Below are positions 1 through 10,984 of a stretch of 64,000 bases of DNA, piece after piece. Origin of the DNA: Pachyseris speciosa (Eukaryota; Cnidaria; Anthozoa; Scleractinia; Pachyseridae); assembly GCA_016490735.1 (NCBI GenBank), contig JAEMWC010000389.1, forward strand, positions 628,501 to 692,500, read 5' to 3'. The stretch's first letter is position 1, and every line of letters starts with the position of its first letter. A program made the position numbers and the translations under genes. Under the pieces are notes generated by a model that made no database searches, was not told the origin of the DNA, and saw nothing but the letters and a program-made list of their open reading frames with translations.

Positions 1-241
1 AATAACAAAAAACGGGGCTCACAGGACTCGTTTTTGAGTTACGGGCACATAAAGTTAAGATTAAGGGTGTTTTTAAGAGGCTGTACTGTTGCTATGGTAA
101 CCTTATTTGGCAAAACAGTGATCACAACTTGTTGAGAAATAATTAGGAAATGTTCAAGGAAACAAACGTAAAATTGTGGGAGTATCGATCCATCAAAGAC
201 TTGGTGTTTAAAAATAGCGAAACTATTTTGAGCCACCTTAA
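1..241. repeat. MITE (TTAA-flanked, GGTGGCTC ends), truncated by window edge
   Basis: This stretch matches 35,070-35,318 over its length with scattered substitutions. The complete second copy starts TTAA-GGTGGCTC and ends GAGCCACC-TTAA, so this is the right-hand part of the same element, ending at the TTAA at 238-241. A TTAA target points to the piggyBac superfamily; that assignment is inference. Confidence 0.7.
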
Positions 242-672
242 AGTGCATCTAACCCCCCAAACTTGTTTTCGCTTAAATAAATCTTTGCACCTGTACGAAA
301 CGTATCGCGCCGTTTTGCGCCTTTTAAAACCAAATATTGACTTTTTATAGGCTGCAAAAGTTACAAAATTTAGCCATCATCTGTCCCACGACCGAGCTAG
401 TAAGGGGCGTGGGTCTATTCCTTACATGACGTCAGAAACCGATTTCCATCGCATTAAGTCTTTGTAAACATGCATGCAAAGCAGTTTGTGACGACATGTA
501 AGGAATAGACCCATGCCCCTTACTAGCTCGGTCGTGGGACAGATGATTCGTAACTTTTACAGCCTAAAAAAAGACAAGATTTGGTTTAAAAAGGCGCAAA
601 AAGTCGCAGTGTGTTTCGAACAGGTGTAAAGATTTATTTAAGCGAAAAAAATATTTTGGGGTTAGGTGCACT
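242..672. repeat. Foldback MITE family A, copy 1
   Basis: A near-palindromic element of about 430 bp. The left arm begins AGTGCATCTAACCCC and the right arm ends with its complement GGGGTTAGGTGCACT, with TTAA on both sides. Each arm is roughly 200 bp and carries the recognisable block with the ACCGAGCTAGTAAGGGGC motif. Further copies lie at 12,848-13,622 and from 63,688 to the window end. It directly abuts the TTAA of the preceding MITE. Confidence 0.8.
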
Positions 673-889
673 TTAAACGGGATCAGGGAAATAAGAGAAT
701 TGTGTCTTAGGGTCTGTTCACATGAAGGTGGGGGACCCCAGGTAGGTGAGGTGCCCCACCTCTGTGGGATTACCAATCTCTCCATACAATCTCTCTATCG
801 TAAATACTCTTTGTCTTTGGCCATCGTAGCTTAACAAGAAATAACACACAAACTGCGGTGATAAACATGACAATAGAACGCATTGTTGG

Positions 890-1829
890 AAAACAAAAAT
901 AAAACTATATCGTTTAAATTGACGTTTCGTATGTTTCGACATACATCTTCAGAAGTGACCGTTAGGAATTAAAGTTACTTCTAAATTTTAAGTTTAAGAT
1001 AAGTAACTAATTAACAATAACCTTGACAGAAGCTAAAAATAATTTGCATTTAAAAGATGCAAACTAATAGAGATACAGCTTTTCGCTGCTTACATTTTCA
1101 TTTAAGGTAGGTTTCAATTCTCTAATTAGTAGAGTCTCCTTTATCTTGCAATGAGTATCTGACCGACCTTTTGCTAATATCTCAAAATGGTCCCATTTTA
1201 AGTTGTGACCAGTTGACGTGACGTTGTCTGCGATAGCAGATGCATGACAGCTACTCGTGATCGCTTTAAAATGTTCAGTTTTTCTGTCATGCAATCTGCG
1301 TTTTGTTTTTCCAATGTAGAAATCCTGGCAGTCCCAACAACTAGCCTTATAAACAACTTCTGACATTTGGGAACGGTTTTTAAAAAAATTCTATCTTTGT
1401 AGGGAAAAAGAGACTTAATGCGATGAGCGCTTTGGAAAATAACCTTAAGATCAATGCAGCCATAAAATTTACTAATGCAGGTCTTCAGCTGTTTGGTAAT
1501 AATTTTGCTTTGTACTCCTAAATAAGGTAGAACTAAGATTATTTCGTTTTTGGGGACTGTGGTGGTTGGAATCTTCGGTCTGTTTTGTTGCCTGTTCAGA
1601 ACATCATTAATGTTATAATTGACAACACCAGCAGGGTAACCGTTTTGTAACAACAACGTCCTCAGTTCATTTAAACAAGACCGCAAAAGAGAAGGTGACG
1701 AACAGCAGGACCAGATGCGGAAACAACGAAAAGCGAGCGTGCGGATGAGGTTTACTTTATGTGTGAAGGAGTCCCATTGTGTGTACAGGCCGGTAAAGGT
1801 CTTCTTTCGGTAGATGGTGTTCGTTTGAA
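890..1829 (-). mobile_element. Penelope-like element, inverted 3' fragment
   Basis: On the minus strand this encodes the C-terminal part of a Penelope-type protein: the linker after the reverse transcriptase and the GIY-YIG endonuclease (YKASCWDCQDFYIGKTKRR at 1,064-1,366). It is almost identical to the plus-strand copy at 3,000-3,645, but with a frame change near 1,370-1,390, where the run of A/T is shorter. It meets the plus-strand copy head to head at about 1,829, an arrangement typical of Penelope insertions. The 3' untranslated part (890-1,063) is present here but missing from the plus-strand copy. Confidence 0.85.
921..955 (-). ncRNA. Hammerhead-like ribozyme motif in Penelope 3' region
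   Basis: On the minus strand the order is CTGAAGA, then a perfect 6-bp stem GTATGT/ACATAC closed by CGAA, then GAAAC and GTC. This is the core order of a minimal hammerhead. Hammerhead motifs are known in Penelope-like elements. Stem III would be extremely short, so activity is uncertain. Confidence 0.45.
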
Positions 1830-3836
1830 TTGCTTTTCCGTGATCTTAAGAGATTCGGGCCAACTTTAACAACTGAAAACCAAGACAGACTCAAATGTCA
1901 GCTGAAACAGATATCTTATGGCTACATCTATGCGTATGATTTCTCAAAACAGAAACACATTCTTAGCAAAGAGGAATGGGAAGCCCTGGCTGATTTGCGA
2001 AAAGATGACAGCATTATAATCACAAAACCGGATAAAGGGAACGGGGTTGTAATCATCAACAAACTTGATTGCTTGAATAAAATGAAACTGCTGGTCTCAG
2101 ATGAAACAAAATTTAGAAAACTTACGCAGAACCCTACGAAGTCTAGAGAAGACAGCTTAATATCGTATCTTCGCAAACTAAAGAAGGATAAAATCATCGA
2201 TGATGCCACCCTCAATAAGATACTACCATGTGGTTCTACTCCTGGTCTCCTCTATGGCCTTCCTAAGGTTCATAAGCCTGGTTGCCCTTTTCGCCCAATT
2301 GCTTCCTCCATAAACACTTACAACTACAATCTGGCATCATATCTTGTACGCATACTTCAGCCCATCTCCACGAATCAGTTGACAATCAAGGACTCTTTTA
2401 GTTTTGCGGACTGGGCCAAGACGTATAACCATAACAACGAAGTGATGTGCTCGTTTGACGTTAGTTCATTATTTACGAACGTTCCACTTAATGAGACAAT
2501 ACAAATTTGTCTTGACAAACTGTATGCCCTCCCCAATCCGCCAACACTGCCCCGCTCAGTCTTGAAAGTTCTGCTTGAGTTTGCCACAAAGAAAAACCAT
2601 TTCATATTTGATGGCCAATACTACGACCAAATTGACGGTGTGGCTATGGGCTCTCCTTTAGGTCCTGTTTTGGCCAATATCTTCATGTGCCATTTTGAAG
2701 AGAAATGGGTTCTTAACAACAACGCTCGCCCCTCTATTTGGTTTCGATACGTTGACGATACCTTCACCTTGTTCGACAGTAAAAGCACAGCAACTCAGTT
2801 TCTACACTACCTCAATAACTGTCACTCAAATATCAAATTCACCGTTGAATTTGAAGAGAACAATACAATCCCTTTAATGGACATTCTCATCAAACGCCAC
2901 AGTCAAACTTTCTCAACATCCATCTACCGAAAAAAGACCTTTACCGGCCTGTACATAAAATGGGACTACTTCACACCTAGGAAATATAAAGTAAACTTCA
3001 TCCGCACGCTCACTTTTCGGTGTTTCCGCATCTGGTCCTGCTGTTCGTCACCTTCTCTTTTGCGGTCTTGTTTAAATGAACTGAGGACGTTGTTGTTACA
3101 AAACGGTTACCCTGCTGGTGTTGTCAATTATAACATTAATGATGTTCTGAACAGGCAACAAAACAAACCGAAGATTCCAACCACCACAGTCCCCAAAAAC
3201 GAAATAATCTTAGTTCTACCTTATTTAGGAGTACAAAGCAAAATTATTACCAAACAGCTGAAGACCTGCATTAGTAAATTTTATGGCTGCATTGATCTTA
3301 AGGTTATTTTCCAAAGCGCTCATCGCATTAAGTCTCTTTTTCCCTACAAAGATAGAATTTTTTTTTTAAACCGTTCCAAAATGTCAAAAGTTGTTTATAA
3401 GGCTAGTTGTTGGGACTGCCAGGATTTCTACATTGGAAAAACAAAACGCAGATTGCATGACAGAAAAACTGAACATTTTAAAGCGATCACGAGTAGCTGT
3501 CATGCATCTGCTATCGCAGACAACGTCACGTCAACTGGTCACAACTTAAAATGGGACCATTTTGAGATATTAGCAAAAGGTCGGTCAGATACTCATTGCA
3601 AGATAAAGGAGACTCTACTAATTAGAGAATTGAAACCTACCTTAAATCTCTCTATATTTCTTGATAGCGTTCACATGTCAAGTGGGGTACCTCACCGAGG
3701 CGCGGCTGCCCGGTCAGCCAGGGCGGGTAACCCGATTAGCTGGGGTGATTTTTCTCCATGTGAATGCTGGAGGTGGGGTGGGGTGAGGTTCATCTGGGCA
3801 ATTGTCTCTGAATTCTTTGTTGATATACGTACTTAG
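1830..3836 (+). CDS. Penelope-like reverse transcriptase with GIY-YIG endonuclease (5' truncated, chimeric end)
   Basis: An open frame of 668 codons. The reverse transcriptase core is visible: FDVSSLFTNVPL (motif A, about residue 207), GVAMGSPLGPVLANIF (about 270) and FRYVDDTF with the catalytic YVDD (about 303). A GIY-YIG domain follows at about 520-545 (YKASCWDCQDFYIGKT). This combination is specific to Penelope-like elements, which copy RNA into DNA at the target site. The frame begins exactly at the junction with the inverted copy, so the natural N-terminus is missing. After about residue 605 the element is truncated and the last ~60 residues are read from the flanking element, so they are not a natural C-terminus. 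The catalytic core looks intact, but the copy is unlikely to be autonomous. Confidence 0.9.
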   Translation: MLFRDLKRFGPTLTTENQDRLKCQLKQISYGYIYAYDFSKQKHILSKEEWEALADLRKDDSIIITKPDKGNGVVIINKLDCLNKMKLLVSDETKFRKLTQNPTKSREDSLISYLRKLKKDKIIDDATLNKILPCGSTPGLLYGLPKVHKPGCPFRPIASSINTYNYNLASYLVRILQPISTNQLTIKDSFSFADWAKTYNHNNEVMCSFDVSSLFTNVPLNETIQICLDKLYALPNPPTLPRSVLKVLLEFATKKNHFIFDGQYYDQIDGVAMGSPLGPVLANIFMCHFEEKWVLNNNARPSIWFRYVDDTFTLFDSKSTATQFLHYLNNCHSNIKFTVEFEENNTIPLMDILIKRHSQTFSTSIYRKKTFTGLYIKWDYFTPRKYKVNFIRTLTFRCFRIWSCCSSPSLLRSCLNELRTLLLQNGYPAGVVNYNINDVLNRQQNKPKIPTTTVPKNEIILVLPYLGVQSKIITKQLKTCISKFYGCIDLKVIFQSAHRIKSLFPYKDRIFFLNRSKMSKVVYKASCWDCQDFYIGKTKRRLHDRKTEHFKAITSSCHASAIADNVTSTGHNLKWDHFEILAKGRSDTHCKIKETLLIRELKPTLNLSIFLDSVHMSSGVPHRGAAARSARAGNPISWGDFSPCECWRWGGVRFIWAIVSEFFVDIRT

Positions 3837-4045
3837 CGACCACGCGATAACATTTTAAACCTCACCCCAGCGCCCCGGGGTTACAAGTAAAGGCCAGCTG
3901 TTTTTGACCACGGGTAGGTGGGGTACCTCACCTTCCCGGGGTCCCCCACCTCCATGTGAACAGGCCCTTAAACAGGGTCAGGGTTTGAGAGCCCGGGCCG
4001 CACCTCCCTACCCAGGCGTCTGTTGAGTCCCCTCCCCCCGGGTGT

Positions 4046-4156
4046 GAAGGATACGTTCAGCCAACTGATCAACCTCGCCGAGGTTGCCAACTGATGCTTT
4101 ATCATTCTTCCAGTGCAAAAGAATGATAAAACATCGGTTGGTTAAACGTATCCTTC
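4046..4156. repeat. Small palindromic MITE
   Basis: The sequence starts GAAGGATACGTTCAGCCAACTGAT and ends with its imperfect complement, with a second internal inverted pair AATGATAAA/TTTATCATT. About 110 bp, hairpin-forming. Confidence 0.6.
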
Positions 4157-4390
4157 TCGTGACAGACATAGCGTCGGTAGAAAAGGATCTCTTCAGAATT
4201 ATAATTCTACGCCCCTTTTTCCGCTCTTTGAGTTCATGAGGTTGCAGTTTGAGTTCAATCGAGGAATGTTAGTGAATAAGCTTTCACTATCGAAGGATGC
4301 TATTCATATGAATTTTTTCGTGATAATCCTCTTTGATGACTTTTGATGTCACATACATATACACCCGGGGGTGGGTGGGTGGGGGATGGG

Positions 4391-4587
4391 TATATAGTGA
4401 GGCCCTGTCAGGGTAAATTCCACTTAGCGGCATGGCCCAAAAAGTAGCGACAACACAAATGAAATCCCGACGAGAGATATCATTCCCGACAAAATTCCGA
4501 CAGTTACATCAAGGCCGAGAATTAGCGATTTAAACGCTGACACGGGACAAGCGACACGGGATCCCCCCTGGCAGGGCCTCATATATA
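4391..4587. repeat. Short inverted-repeat element
   Basis: Ends TATATAGTGAGGCCCTG and CAGGGCCTCATATATA are inverted copies about 20 bp long, enclosing about 155 bp with no recognisable gene. Confidence 0.55.
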
Positions 4588-5323
4588 AAAGTGAAGGAGT
4601 CCTTTGCGCACTGTTAGGCTCCATCTTAAGTGTGAAAGACCCTATCCCCAATTGGGCTTTGTTCAGGCGTCGTGTATAAATGATATTCTTGTGTGGGCTA
4701 CAATGGGAGACTACTATGCCTGCTATATCGGTGAAACAACTCGATATTTTGACCACACGTGTCCGTTAACACCTAACTATGACGGATAGGATTGCCGTGC
4801 CTTAAGTTCCAGCGATAGCTTTCGTGTTATTGATCAATCCGGTATGAGTTTCCAGCTCAATCTTAAAAAGCCTTGCAAGCACATCCTGTGGGAAATCCCT
4901 TCCCTTAATCAGTAGCCTGTTCCAGGAAATTTTTGCCGCTTCCCACAATCTGGCTACTTAATCAGAAATTTAAGCCTATATTTCTGTAATCCGCACGCGT
5001 TTTTGTGATTTGTATACGTACTTATTAGGTTTCAGGACTCGTTATTTGCATTCCCTGTAACGTTTGCACTAAAGACACTAAAAAAGGACAACTGTTTCTG
5101 CCGAGACATGTCTGTCGAAGTGGAAGTCGTCGTCTTATATCAATGAAAGCTTTCTGTAATGGTAATGGATTTATATACCGCACATATCACATAGTTTCAT
5201 GGCGGTTTACAATTCTTCTCTAGGGTGAGATCGGACGTCAGCCTGTAAAGGCGCCTCTGGCAGCCGCTATCAGTCCATTTTTTATCTCACCCACCCACCC
5301 AACCCACACATGAATGTAAAGAC
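4588..5323. other. Intergenic, nothing recognised
   Basis: No frame with recognisable protein similarity and no repeat structure that can be supported here. Confidence 0.5.
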
Positions 5324-5486
5324 AGATGAAAGGTAGACCACTACACCGGGAACTACGTCCCCTACTCTTTTCGAACAGTGTGTGGGTTCTTTAACGTCCC
5401 ACAGATTATTAGGAACAAGTGTTGTGAGACGGGACCTACGGTTTATCGTCCTTATCCGAGAAGACTAGAAAGTCTAACCGTTTGCA

Positions 5487-5518
<32 letters not shown>

Positions 5519-5616
5519 ATTATTTAAAGACCCGAAGTGTTGGTCCGGCCGGGGTTTGAACCGGCGACCTTCCGCACAGTAGTCCGGTGCTCTACCACTG
5601 AGCTAACCGGGCGGCG
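5324..5616 (-). mobile_element. tRNA-derived SINE, copy 1
   Basis: The minus-strand 5' part resembles a tRNA with A box (GTTAGCTCAGTGGTAGAGCA) and B box (GGTTCAAACCC). It is followed by about 215 bp of body that is repeated closely at 39,929-40,219. Two copies with the same tRNA head and body identify a SINE and not a functional tRNA gene. Confidence 0.8.
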
Positions 5617-5879
5617 TGACTTTCCTGCTGTTGAGACCAAAAAGAAACGACTTTAAATAACGCGAGCAGTACACGCGTGGAACGTGCGCAATCCGTTGAG
5701 TAAAGAAAAGTACCCTCTGTAAAGTGTCAAATTTCGTTTCTCGTCACCTTGAATCCCGTTTGCACTCGCCCCAACAGAAATGCTTAGTGCCTATCATTTT
5801 CCGTCAAATTTTGCGTCGGAGACAAATATCACTGATATCTAAACAGAATTTCCAGACGTTTTGTCGGGAAAGAGTGGGT

Positions 5880-6289
5880 GTCTGGAAAACTCAGACCTAG
5901 AAAACTCAGACCTAGTAAACTCAGACCCCCCCCCCCCCCCCAAATCTGGAAAACTCAGACCCCCTCATAACTATACAAATTTTCAAAGTCAAATAAACGT
6001 GGGTCTGAGTTTTCCAGATTGGGGGGTCTGAGCTAGGTCTTGTGCTCCGGAGCCGATTATAATAACATGAGACGACAAAGGTGAAGTGTTTGTCATCTGC
6101 GATAATCAGAGGGTGTAATATTTCAGCGCACTGAACGGCGATAATTCATTTTGCCCAGGTTTATTTGACTTTGAAAATTTGTATAGTTATGAGGGGTCTG
6201 AGTTTTCCAGATTTGGGGGGGTGGGGGGGTCTGAGTTTTCTAGGTCTGAGGTCTGAGGTCTGAATTTTCTAGGTCGGAGTTTTCCAGAC
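5880..6289. repeat. Foldback MITE with GTCTGGAAAACTCAGACC ends
   Basis: Both ends carry inverted copies of GTCTGGAAAACTCAGACC-type repeats, a C or G run, and a block containing CATAACTATACAAATTTTC; arms are about 120 bp each. The element lies immediately upstream of the sulfotransferase. Confidence 0.75.
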
Positions 6290-6409
6290 TCCCGGTAAAG
6301 AGTAGCGAATATGCAATGTCTGTCTGAGTCACGCGGGGGGTCCCATCTGACGTGGATGGTCTGTTTTCAGAATTTATGCGCAGCGCTATTCTTCATCGAT
6401 TCGTCGATC

Positions 6410-8362
6410 ATGGTAGCCATTAAGTGGAGGAAAAAATCAGTATTTAGACTGATCGTTGTCCTTATTGTCCTTGGATGTCTGTTCACGTGGACAATTCTTC
6501 TGCATCGTGTAAATAGAAGTGAACAAAAGACGGCTGTTATTGGGCAAAATTCTCAGGCAACTCCAAGTAGCGTGATTAGCACTGGGAACCCGCTTTGGTC
6601 AGCTAACGCTCCCAGAAGGAAATCTAGGCGAAGCCAAAGTATTGTCGAAAATCAGAGACATAACGGGGCAACTGTTCTTGACAGTTTCCTTGAAGAGAAG
6701 CCGAAGACATTACGGGAATCTTTGAGAGGGTATTCACAGCGTAATGGCCAGAGAACTTCTTTACTTGGCGGAAAAGCGCCGAAATCGAGGTCGGGTCGTG
6801 ATCGTCGTGGAAAGGAGTCAGTTGTGTCTGGCGCTCTTACAAACATGGACAGAGAAGATCCAGCTATAGACAAGAAATCTAATAGAGTTTTTGACAGATT
6901 TAATAGATTTCACTCCACCGAAAGCTCGCATTCCGGTAAGTCCGTTTTGGATGAAGGGGGTGAAGATCAACCTAGAGAGCACGTCAAAAACTTGGTTGGA
7001 ACCGGCGGCGACAATGAAAGTATTCGAGGAGGCGAATCAGTGGCAAAACTTGACTCACGCTTAATTACAGCAGCAGTCACTGTTCAACGAAATCTGGTTC
7101 GAGATCCTGTTATCAAAGCTCACCTTGAGAAAGGGAAAACCTCCAGTTATATTACTTCTCTCACCCGCAGAGCACACGAAAGAAATAAGACCGGAAATGT
7201 GCATAAAGATTATACAATCTCAGCCAGGCCTAGTTACACTAACGTTTCTGTCGGTAGACGCGGTGAAGGCAAAGAAAACAGGCCGAGAACTGTTGTACCA
7301 GAGAAATTAGAACGCGTTTATACCCGAGTGAATATTCTAACCACGACACTACTTGGTAACAGTGCGAAGACTTCCAGACGAAGTGTTATAATCGCAGCAC
7401 CGACGCGCAGTGGATCATCTTTCCTGGGCGATGCTTTCAACCAGCATCCTGGGGTTTTCTATTTATTCGAACCGCTCCATGGCGTTAACCCATCGTCACA
7501 TTCCAACGACATAAAGGCAATGGAATTTCTTGACGGAATCCTGAAATGCAAGTTCACTTCTGCGCGATATGTTCAACAAATTGACAGATTCCGAAGATTC
7601 TCTAGCAACGCTCTGTCCTCTCCTCCACTGTGCGCAAACAAGACTTATCTCTGGACGCCAAAAAAGAAATGCCAAATCTTAAAACCCGCCAATATGGAGG
7701 CCGTTTGCAAACACAACTACAGCGTGACCGTAATGAAAGTACTCACTTCGCGAATTCCCGAGTATAGGATTGACTCGCTTTTTTCTATTTGCAACTCGAG
7801 CAATTGTTCAGTTCTCTATTTGGTGCGGGATCCCCGAGCACTTCTATATTCTCACATGAAGGCGGGGATGATAAACTGGGAAAAATTAGCTAAAGGGAGT
7901 TCTTACAAAGCTCAAAAATTACCGCGTCCGCTTATAAGGCTCTACAGCACTCACATTTGCCAACGTATGGAACAGAACATAAAAGTATTTCAAAACTTAC
8001 CAAGGGAGATAGCAACAAGGTATTACATGCTTCGCTTCGAGGATCTTGCCAAAAATCCTGTTGAAGCTCTACGAATAGTTTACAAAATGGCAGGGTTAGA
8101 AATGACAAATACCACTCGTCGGTGGATTACAAGCCACACTGAAGATACGAAAATAAGTGCAGCGGACGAGAACAACCAGTTCTCGACGAAACGAAATTCC
8201 AAAGCCGTCCTCGATAATTGGAGGTTGGAAATGGACCCTTGTTTCGCTGACATCGTAGAAGAAAGTTGTCATCCAGTTATGAAGTCACTCGGATATAAAC
8301 TGATAAGCAGGTCATCGAAAGTGCAGTACGACCTTAGTGTGCCTCTTTATACAGGCCATTAG
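6410..8362 (+). CDS. Carbohydrate sulfotransferase (CHST1/3-type), single coding exon
   Basis: This predicts a Golgi type II membrane enzyme that transfers sulfate from PAPS to sugar residues of glycans. From the ATG at 6,410 there is a short basic cytoplasmic stretch (MVAIKWRKKSVFR), then a membrane anchor (LIVVLIVLGCLFTWTILL), then a basic, low-complexity stem of about 290 residues. The catalytic domain follows: the 5'-phosphosulfate loop APTRSGSSFLGDAF (about residue 330) and the 3'-phosphate site LVRDPRALLYSHM (about residue 470). RFEDLAKNPVEALRIVYKMAG near the end is typical of this family. An in-frame ATG lies 33 codons upstream at 6,311, but a likely splice acceptor (CTGTTTTCAG at 6,370) falls between them, so the 6,410 start, which gives a clean anchor, is preferred. 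Exact sugar specificity cannot be read from sequence. Confidence 0.88.
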   Translation: MVAIKWRKKSVFRLIVVLIVLGCLFTWTILLHRVNRSEQKTAVIGQNSQATPSSVISTGNPLWSANAPRRKSRRSQSIVENQRHNGATVLDSFLEEKPKTLRESLRGYSQRNGQRTSLLGGKAPKSRSGRDRRGKESVVSGALTNMDREDPAIDKKSNRVFDRFNRFHSTESSHSGKSVLDEGGEDQPREHVKNLVGTGGDNESIRGGESVAKLDSRLITAAVTVQRNLVRDPVIKAHLEKGKTSSYITSLTRRAHERNKTGNVHKDYTISARPSYTNVSVGRRGEGKENRPRTVVPEKLERVYTRVNILTTTLLGNSAKTSRRSVIIAAPTRSGSSFLGDAFNQHPGVFYLFEPLHGVNPSSHSNDIKAMEFLDGILKCKFTSARYVQQIDRFRRFSSNALSSPPLCANKTYLWTPKKKCQILKPANMEAVCKHNYSVTVMKVLTSRIPEYRIDSLFSICNSSNCSVLYLVRDPRALLYSHMKAGMINWEKLAKGSSYKAQKLPRPLIRLYSTHICQRMEQNIKVFQNLPREIATRYYMLRFEDLAKNPVEALRIVYKMAGLEMTNTTRRWITSHTEDTKISAADENNQFSTKRNSKAVLDNWRLEMDPCFADIVEESCHPVMKSLGYKLISRSSKVQYDLSVPLYTGH

Positions 8363-8429
8363 CGCCTACAGCTTATAACTTTTCTTGTTTTTCATCCGAC
8401 GCAAGCCGAAGAGTGCGTGACTCGTGTAC

Positions 8430-9210
8430 TAGATCTCCAGACATAACTAATCGATAATCAGTGACATCAACATCAGTGACATCGATAATCAGTGACATCG
8501 ATGGGTATTCAATGAGTAATCAACTGATTAGTCGTTGATTATTGGCGATCATCAATGGGTAATCGATGACTAATCGATGACCTAAGATTTTGTGGCCTAT
8601 CGATTTGACTGAGAGTAGTCTCGATAGATTGTGCGGCGGGCGACATTCACGCTCGCGCGCGAAATTGCGAGGATACGCGAGGCGAGGTAAGCTCCCCTCG
8701 AGTCGCGTCTCCTCGCAATTTCCCGCGCGCGTTTGTATTCTCCCGCCACAAAATCCATCGCCGAAATTAGAGACTACTCGCAGTCTACCTATCGATTACT
8801 CATCGATGTCATTAATTATTCATTGACGCTATTGATTACTCATTGATTACCTATTGATTACTCATCGATTACACACATATATTATTATGTTGCACATCTA
8901 TATTTACGATTTACCGGCATTTTTCTTAATTATAACTGACTCTCTTGTTACATCGTTTCTATATCTTTAGTTTTGATTTGTTATGGTTTGTGTAGCAACG
9001 AAATTATATCGATGACCAATCAATGTCATCAATGACTAGTAATCGATGCAATCAATGGCTAATCGATGACTGAAAATTTTGTGGCCTATCGATTAGTCAT
9101 CGATTACTCATTAATCATCGGCAATAGTCAATGACTAATCAACTGATTACCCATCGATTACCTATTGATTACTCATTGATTTCATTGAAATCATCGATTA
9201 GTTTTGTCTG
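8430..9210. repeat. Degenerate ATCGATTA-type minisatellite with GC-rich hairpin
   Basis: Dozens of loosely repeated units built on AATCGATGA and its complement TCATCGATT run through this region in both orientations. At 8,620-8,760 there is a GC-rich inverted repeat (GCGCGCGAAATTGCGAGG and its complement CCTCGCAATTTCCCGCGCGC). The phrase ATTTTGTGGCCTATCGATT occurs twice (8,587 and 9,076), suggesting two related palindromic elements. Confidence 0.65.
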
Positions 9211-9987
9211 GTAGATTCAGCTGCCGCCTCTGTCGGCGAACTAAAAGCTATTGATTTTTGAGAGTGCGTTTCCTCCAATGGAATTACTCAGTTTGTTCTA
9301 GTTTTCACAGAATCGTATCAGGTTCTCAACACACTTTTACCCGTATCCTGCAAAAACTGTGATGGCGTGCCCTGGGGTTGACCGAGAACGCCCGCGAAGC
9401 ATGTCAAGCCATGCACTTCGAGCGCGCACTCGCGCAGCTAGTCGCCTGGATTCTGCGAAGTTATGCAAGCAACACTTGGAAGCAACATTTGGTGAAAGAA
9501 TTTCACCATGCAAATTGACCTTGGCTATTTACGGATAAACGTACTCTGCTCGCAAAAAGAAAATTCAAATTCAACCATTTTAGATGGTGAGGTGGTAAAG
9601 CGAACAAATTCAATTCCATTTAAACAGTCTTTCACGATTGATGGCATTGATGTACCACGCGTTGCAAACGAGAAGAAATATTTTAGGAAAAAGTCAAGTG
9701 AACAATTTCTCAAAGAATTCTCCCACAAGGCTCTTGAAAACATGAAGGATTCGGTAAAGTAAAGGCCCCGAAAAGTGAATAAGTGTGTTTTGTATAGAAG
9801 AGGGGATTGGCTTCTGGTTTTCCACCCATACTTCCACGTGGATATTTGAAAATTTGTCATCCCAATTTTACTGAGAAGGCAGCAGCTTAGTTCTTTCAGT
9901 AGGGGTTCCAAGGCACTGTGAATTGCATGCCCACACGCGAGGAAAAAGAAAAGCCTCGAGTTCCCACGCGGGCAACGGACTGAGCCC
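9211..9987. other. Intergenic, no supported gene
   Basis: There is an 84-codon frame at 9,508-9,762 (plus), but it has no domain signature and no splice context that would make it convincing. Confidence 0.4.
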
Positions 9988-10173
9988 ATTCGCGACTTCC
10001 ACATCTCCGACACATAATACAATTGGTCCCCCACCCAAGGTTTGCATAAGCATTGTTTTCAATTTCTCTCAGGACGATCGTAAGTCCCAAGAAAAATGGA
10101 AAACAATGCTTATGCAAAATTTTAGGGGGCAAAAAAAGTGTATTCTGGGAGAGGAGACGTGGAAGTGGCGAAT
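9988..10173. repeat. Foldback MITE
   Basis: Arms 9,988-10,062 and about 10,098-10,173 are inverted copies; they share ATTCGCGACTTCCAC at the tips and TTTGCATAAGCATTGTTTTC near the loop. Confidence 0.7.
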
Positions 10174-10689
10174 ACTAGCTTGGCGAAGCGAGTTTTTGTT
10201 TTTTCATTGTTAATTGTTCTCAGCGGTCGAGATGAGGGAGGGGGATATTCTCCTGGTAGTAAGATTGGTAGAAACGCGCGCGATTGAAAGTAAACTGAGT
10301 AACTAGCTGATACCAGTCATAATGCTTGAAAGATTTTGAGCCAGGTCAGTTCGACAACTTTATTTACCACTTACGATTGCTCTGTTTGCCCCTCATTGCC
10401 TCGCCCTCCCTTTTTATTGCTTTCACGTCTACAACTTCCGTTTCTCGAACTACTTCTTCCTCTGAACGTATTTCCTCGCTTAGGCTTCTTATATGTTCCA
10501 TTAAGTTGAAAAAACTAAAATGTTCAGGGTGCGTAACTGGAGAGCTTAAGGTGCGACTTAACGTGAATTGGAGTGGCTAAATATTAAATATACACAAACA
10601 AAACAAAAGATGAAGGTGATACAATACAGGCAGGGACTCCGCAACAGTTTACGCCAGTTACTGCGGGCCCGCAACGCATAAAATTGAAA

Positions 10690-10984
10690 TTAAAAATGAC
10701 AATTAAATGTGTAGTTAGTATAGCAGCAGTCAATGCTTCTTATCAGATTACTGGCTATGTTGCAACTTGTACAAATAGGCTTGAACCTCTAGTGAGCGAG
10801 GATCTTTAGGGTCATATGATTTACAGAGTGATTGCTTATAGTAACTGAATAGGAGTGCCTTGAAAGAACTGAGAGAAATGGTTACAGAGAGACCAATGTC
10901 ATCAGCTAGAGCGTTCCATATTCTCAGTGTGCGGATGAAAAAGGATCTTTGATATGTAGTTGTTTTGCACTTTCTGGGAACAAA
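10690..10984 (-). mobile_element. Non-LTR retrotransposon (LINE) 3' remnant
   Basis: On the minus strand one frame reads through the typical end of a LINE reverse-transcriptase protein: YQRSFFIRTLRIWNALADDI followed by SLSSFKALLFSYY. This is the conserved C-terminal motif of many CR1/L2/RTE-type ORF2 proteins. The catalytic domain is absent, so this is a 5'-truncated dead copy. Confidence 0.7.

Larger units (their letters stand above)
711..3967. mobile_element. Terminal-inverted-repeat element split by Penelope insertion
   Basis: The left end (GGTCTGTTCACATGAAGGTG) and the right end, read in reverse complement (GGCCTGTTCACATGGAGGTG), form terminal inverted repeats of about 50 bp rich in GGGGTACC-like blocks. 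The interior from about 800 to 3,645 is Penelope-like sequence, so a short non-autonomous element appears to have been split by it. The string CTCTCTAT occurs at both Penelope boundaries (about 790 and 3,646) and may be a target duplication. Confidence 0.55.

Noticed and set aside
5540..5616. tRNA-like sequence on the minus strand
   Set aside because: The same tRNA-like head with the same 215-bp body occurs at 39,929-40,219, so it is part of a SINE and not a tRNA gene.
8430..9210. Possible CRISPR-like or regularly spaced repeat array
   Set aside because: Units are degenerate, of variable spacing and in both orientations; the genome is eukaryotic. A minisatellite or palindromic repeat explains it.
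9508..9762. 84-codon open frame
   Set aside because: No recognisable domain, signal or splice sites; length is within chance for this base composition.
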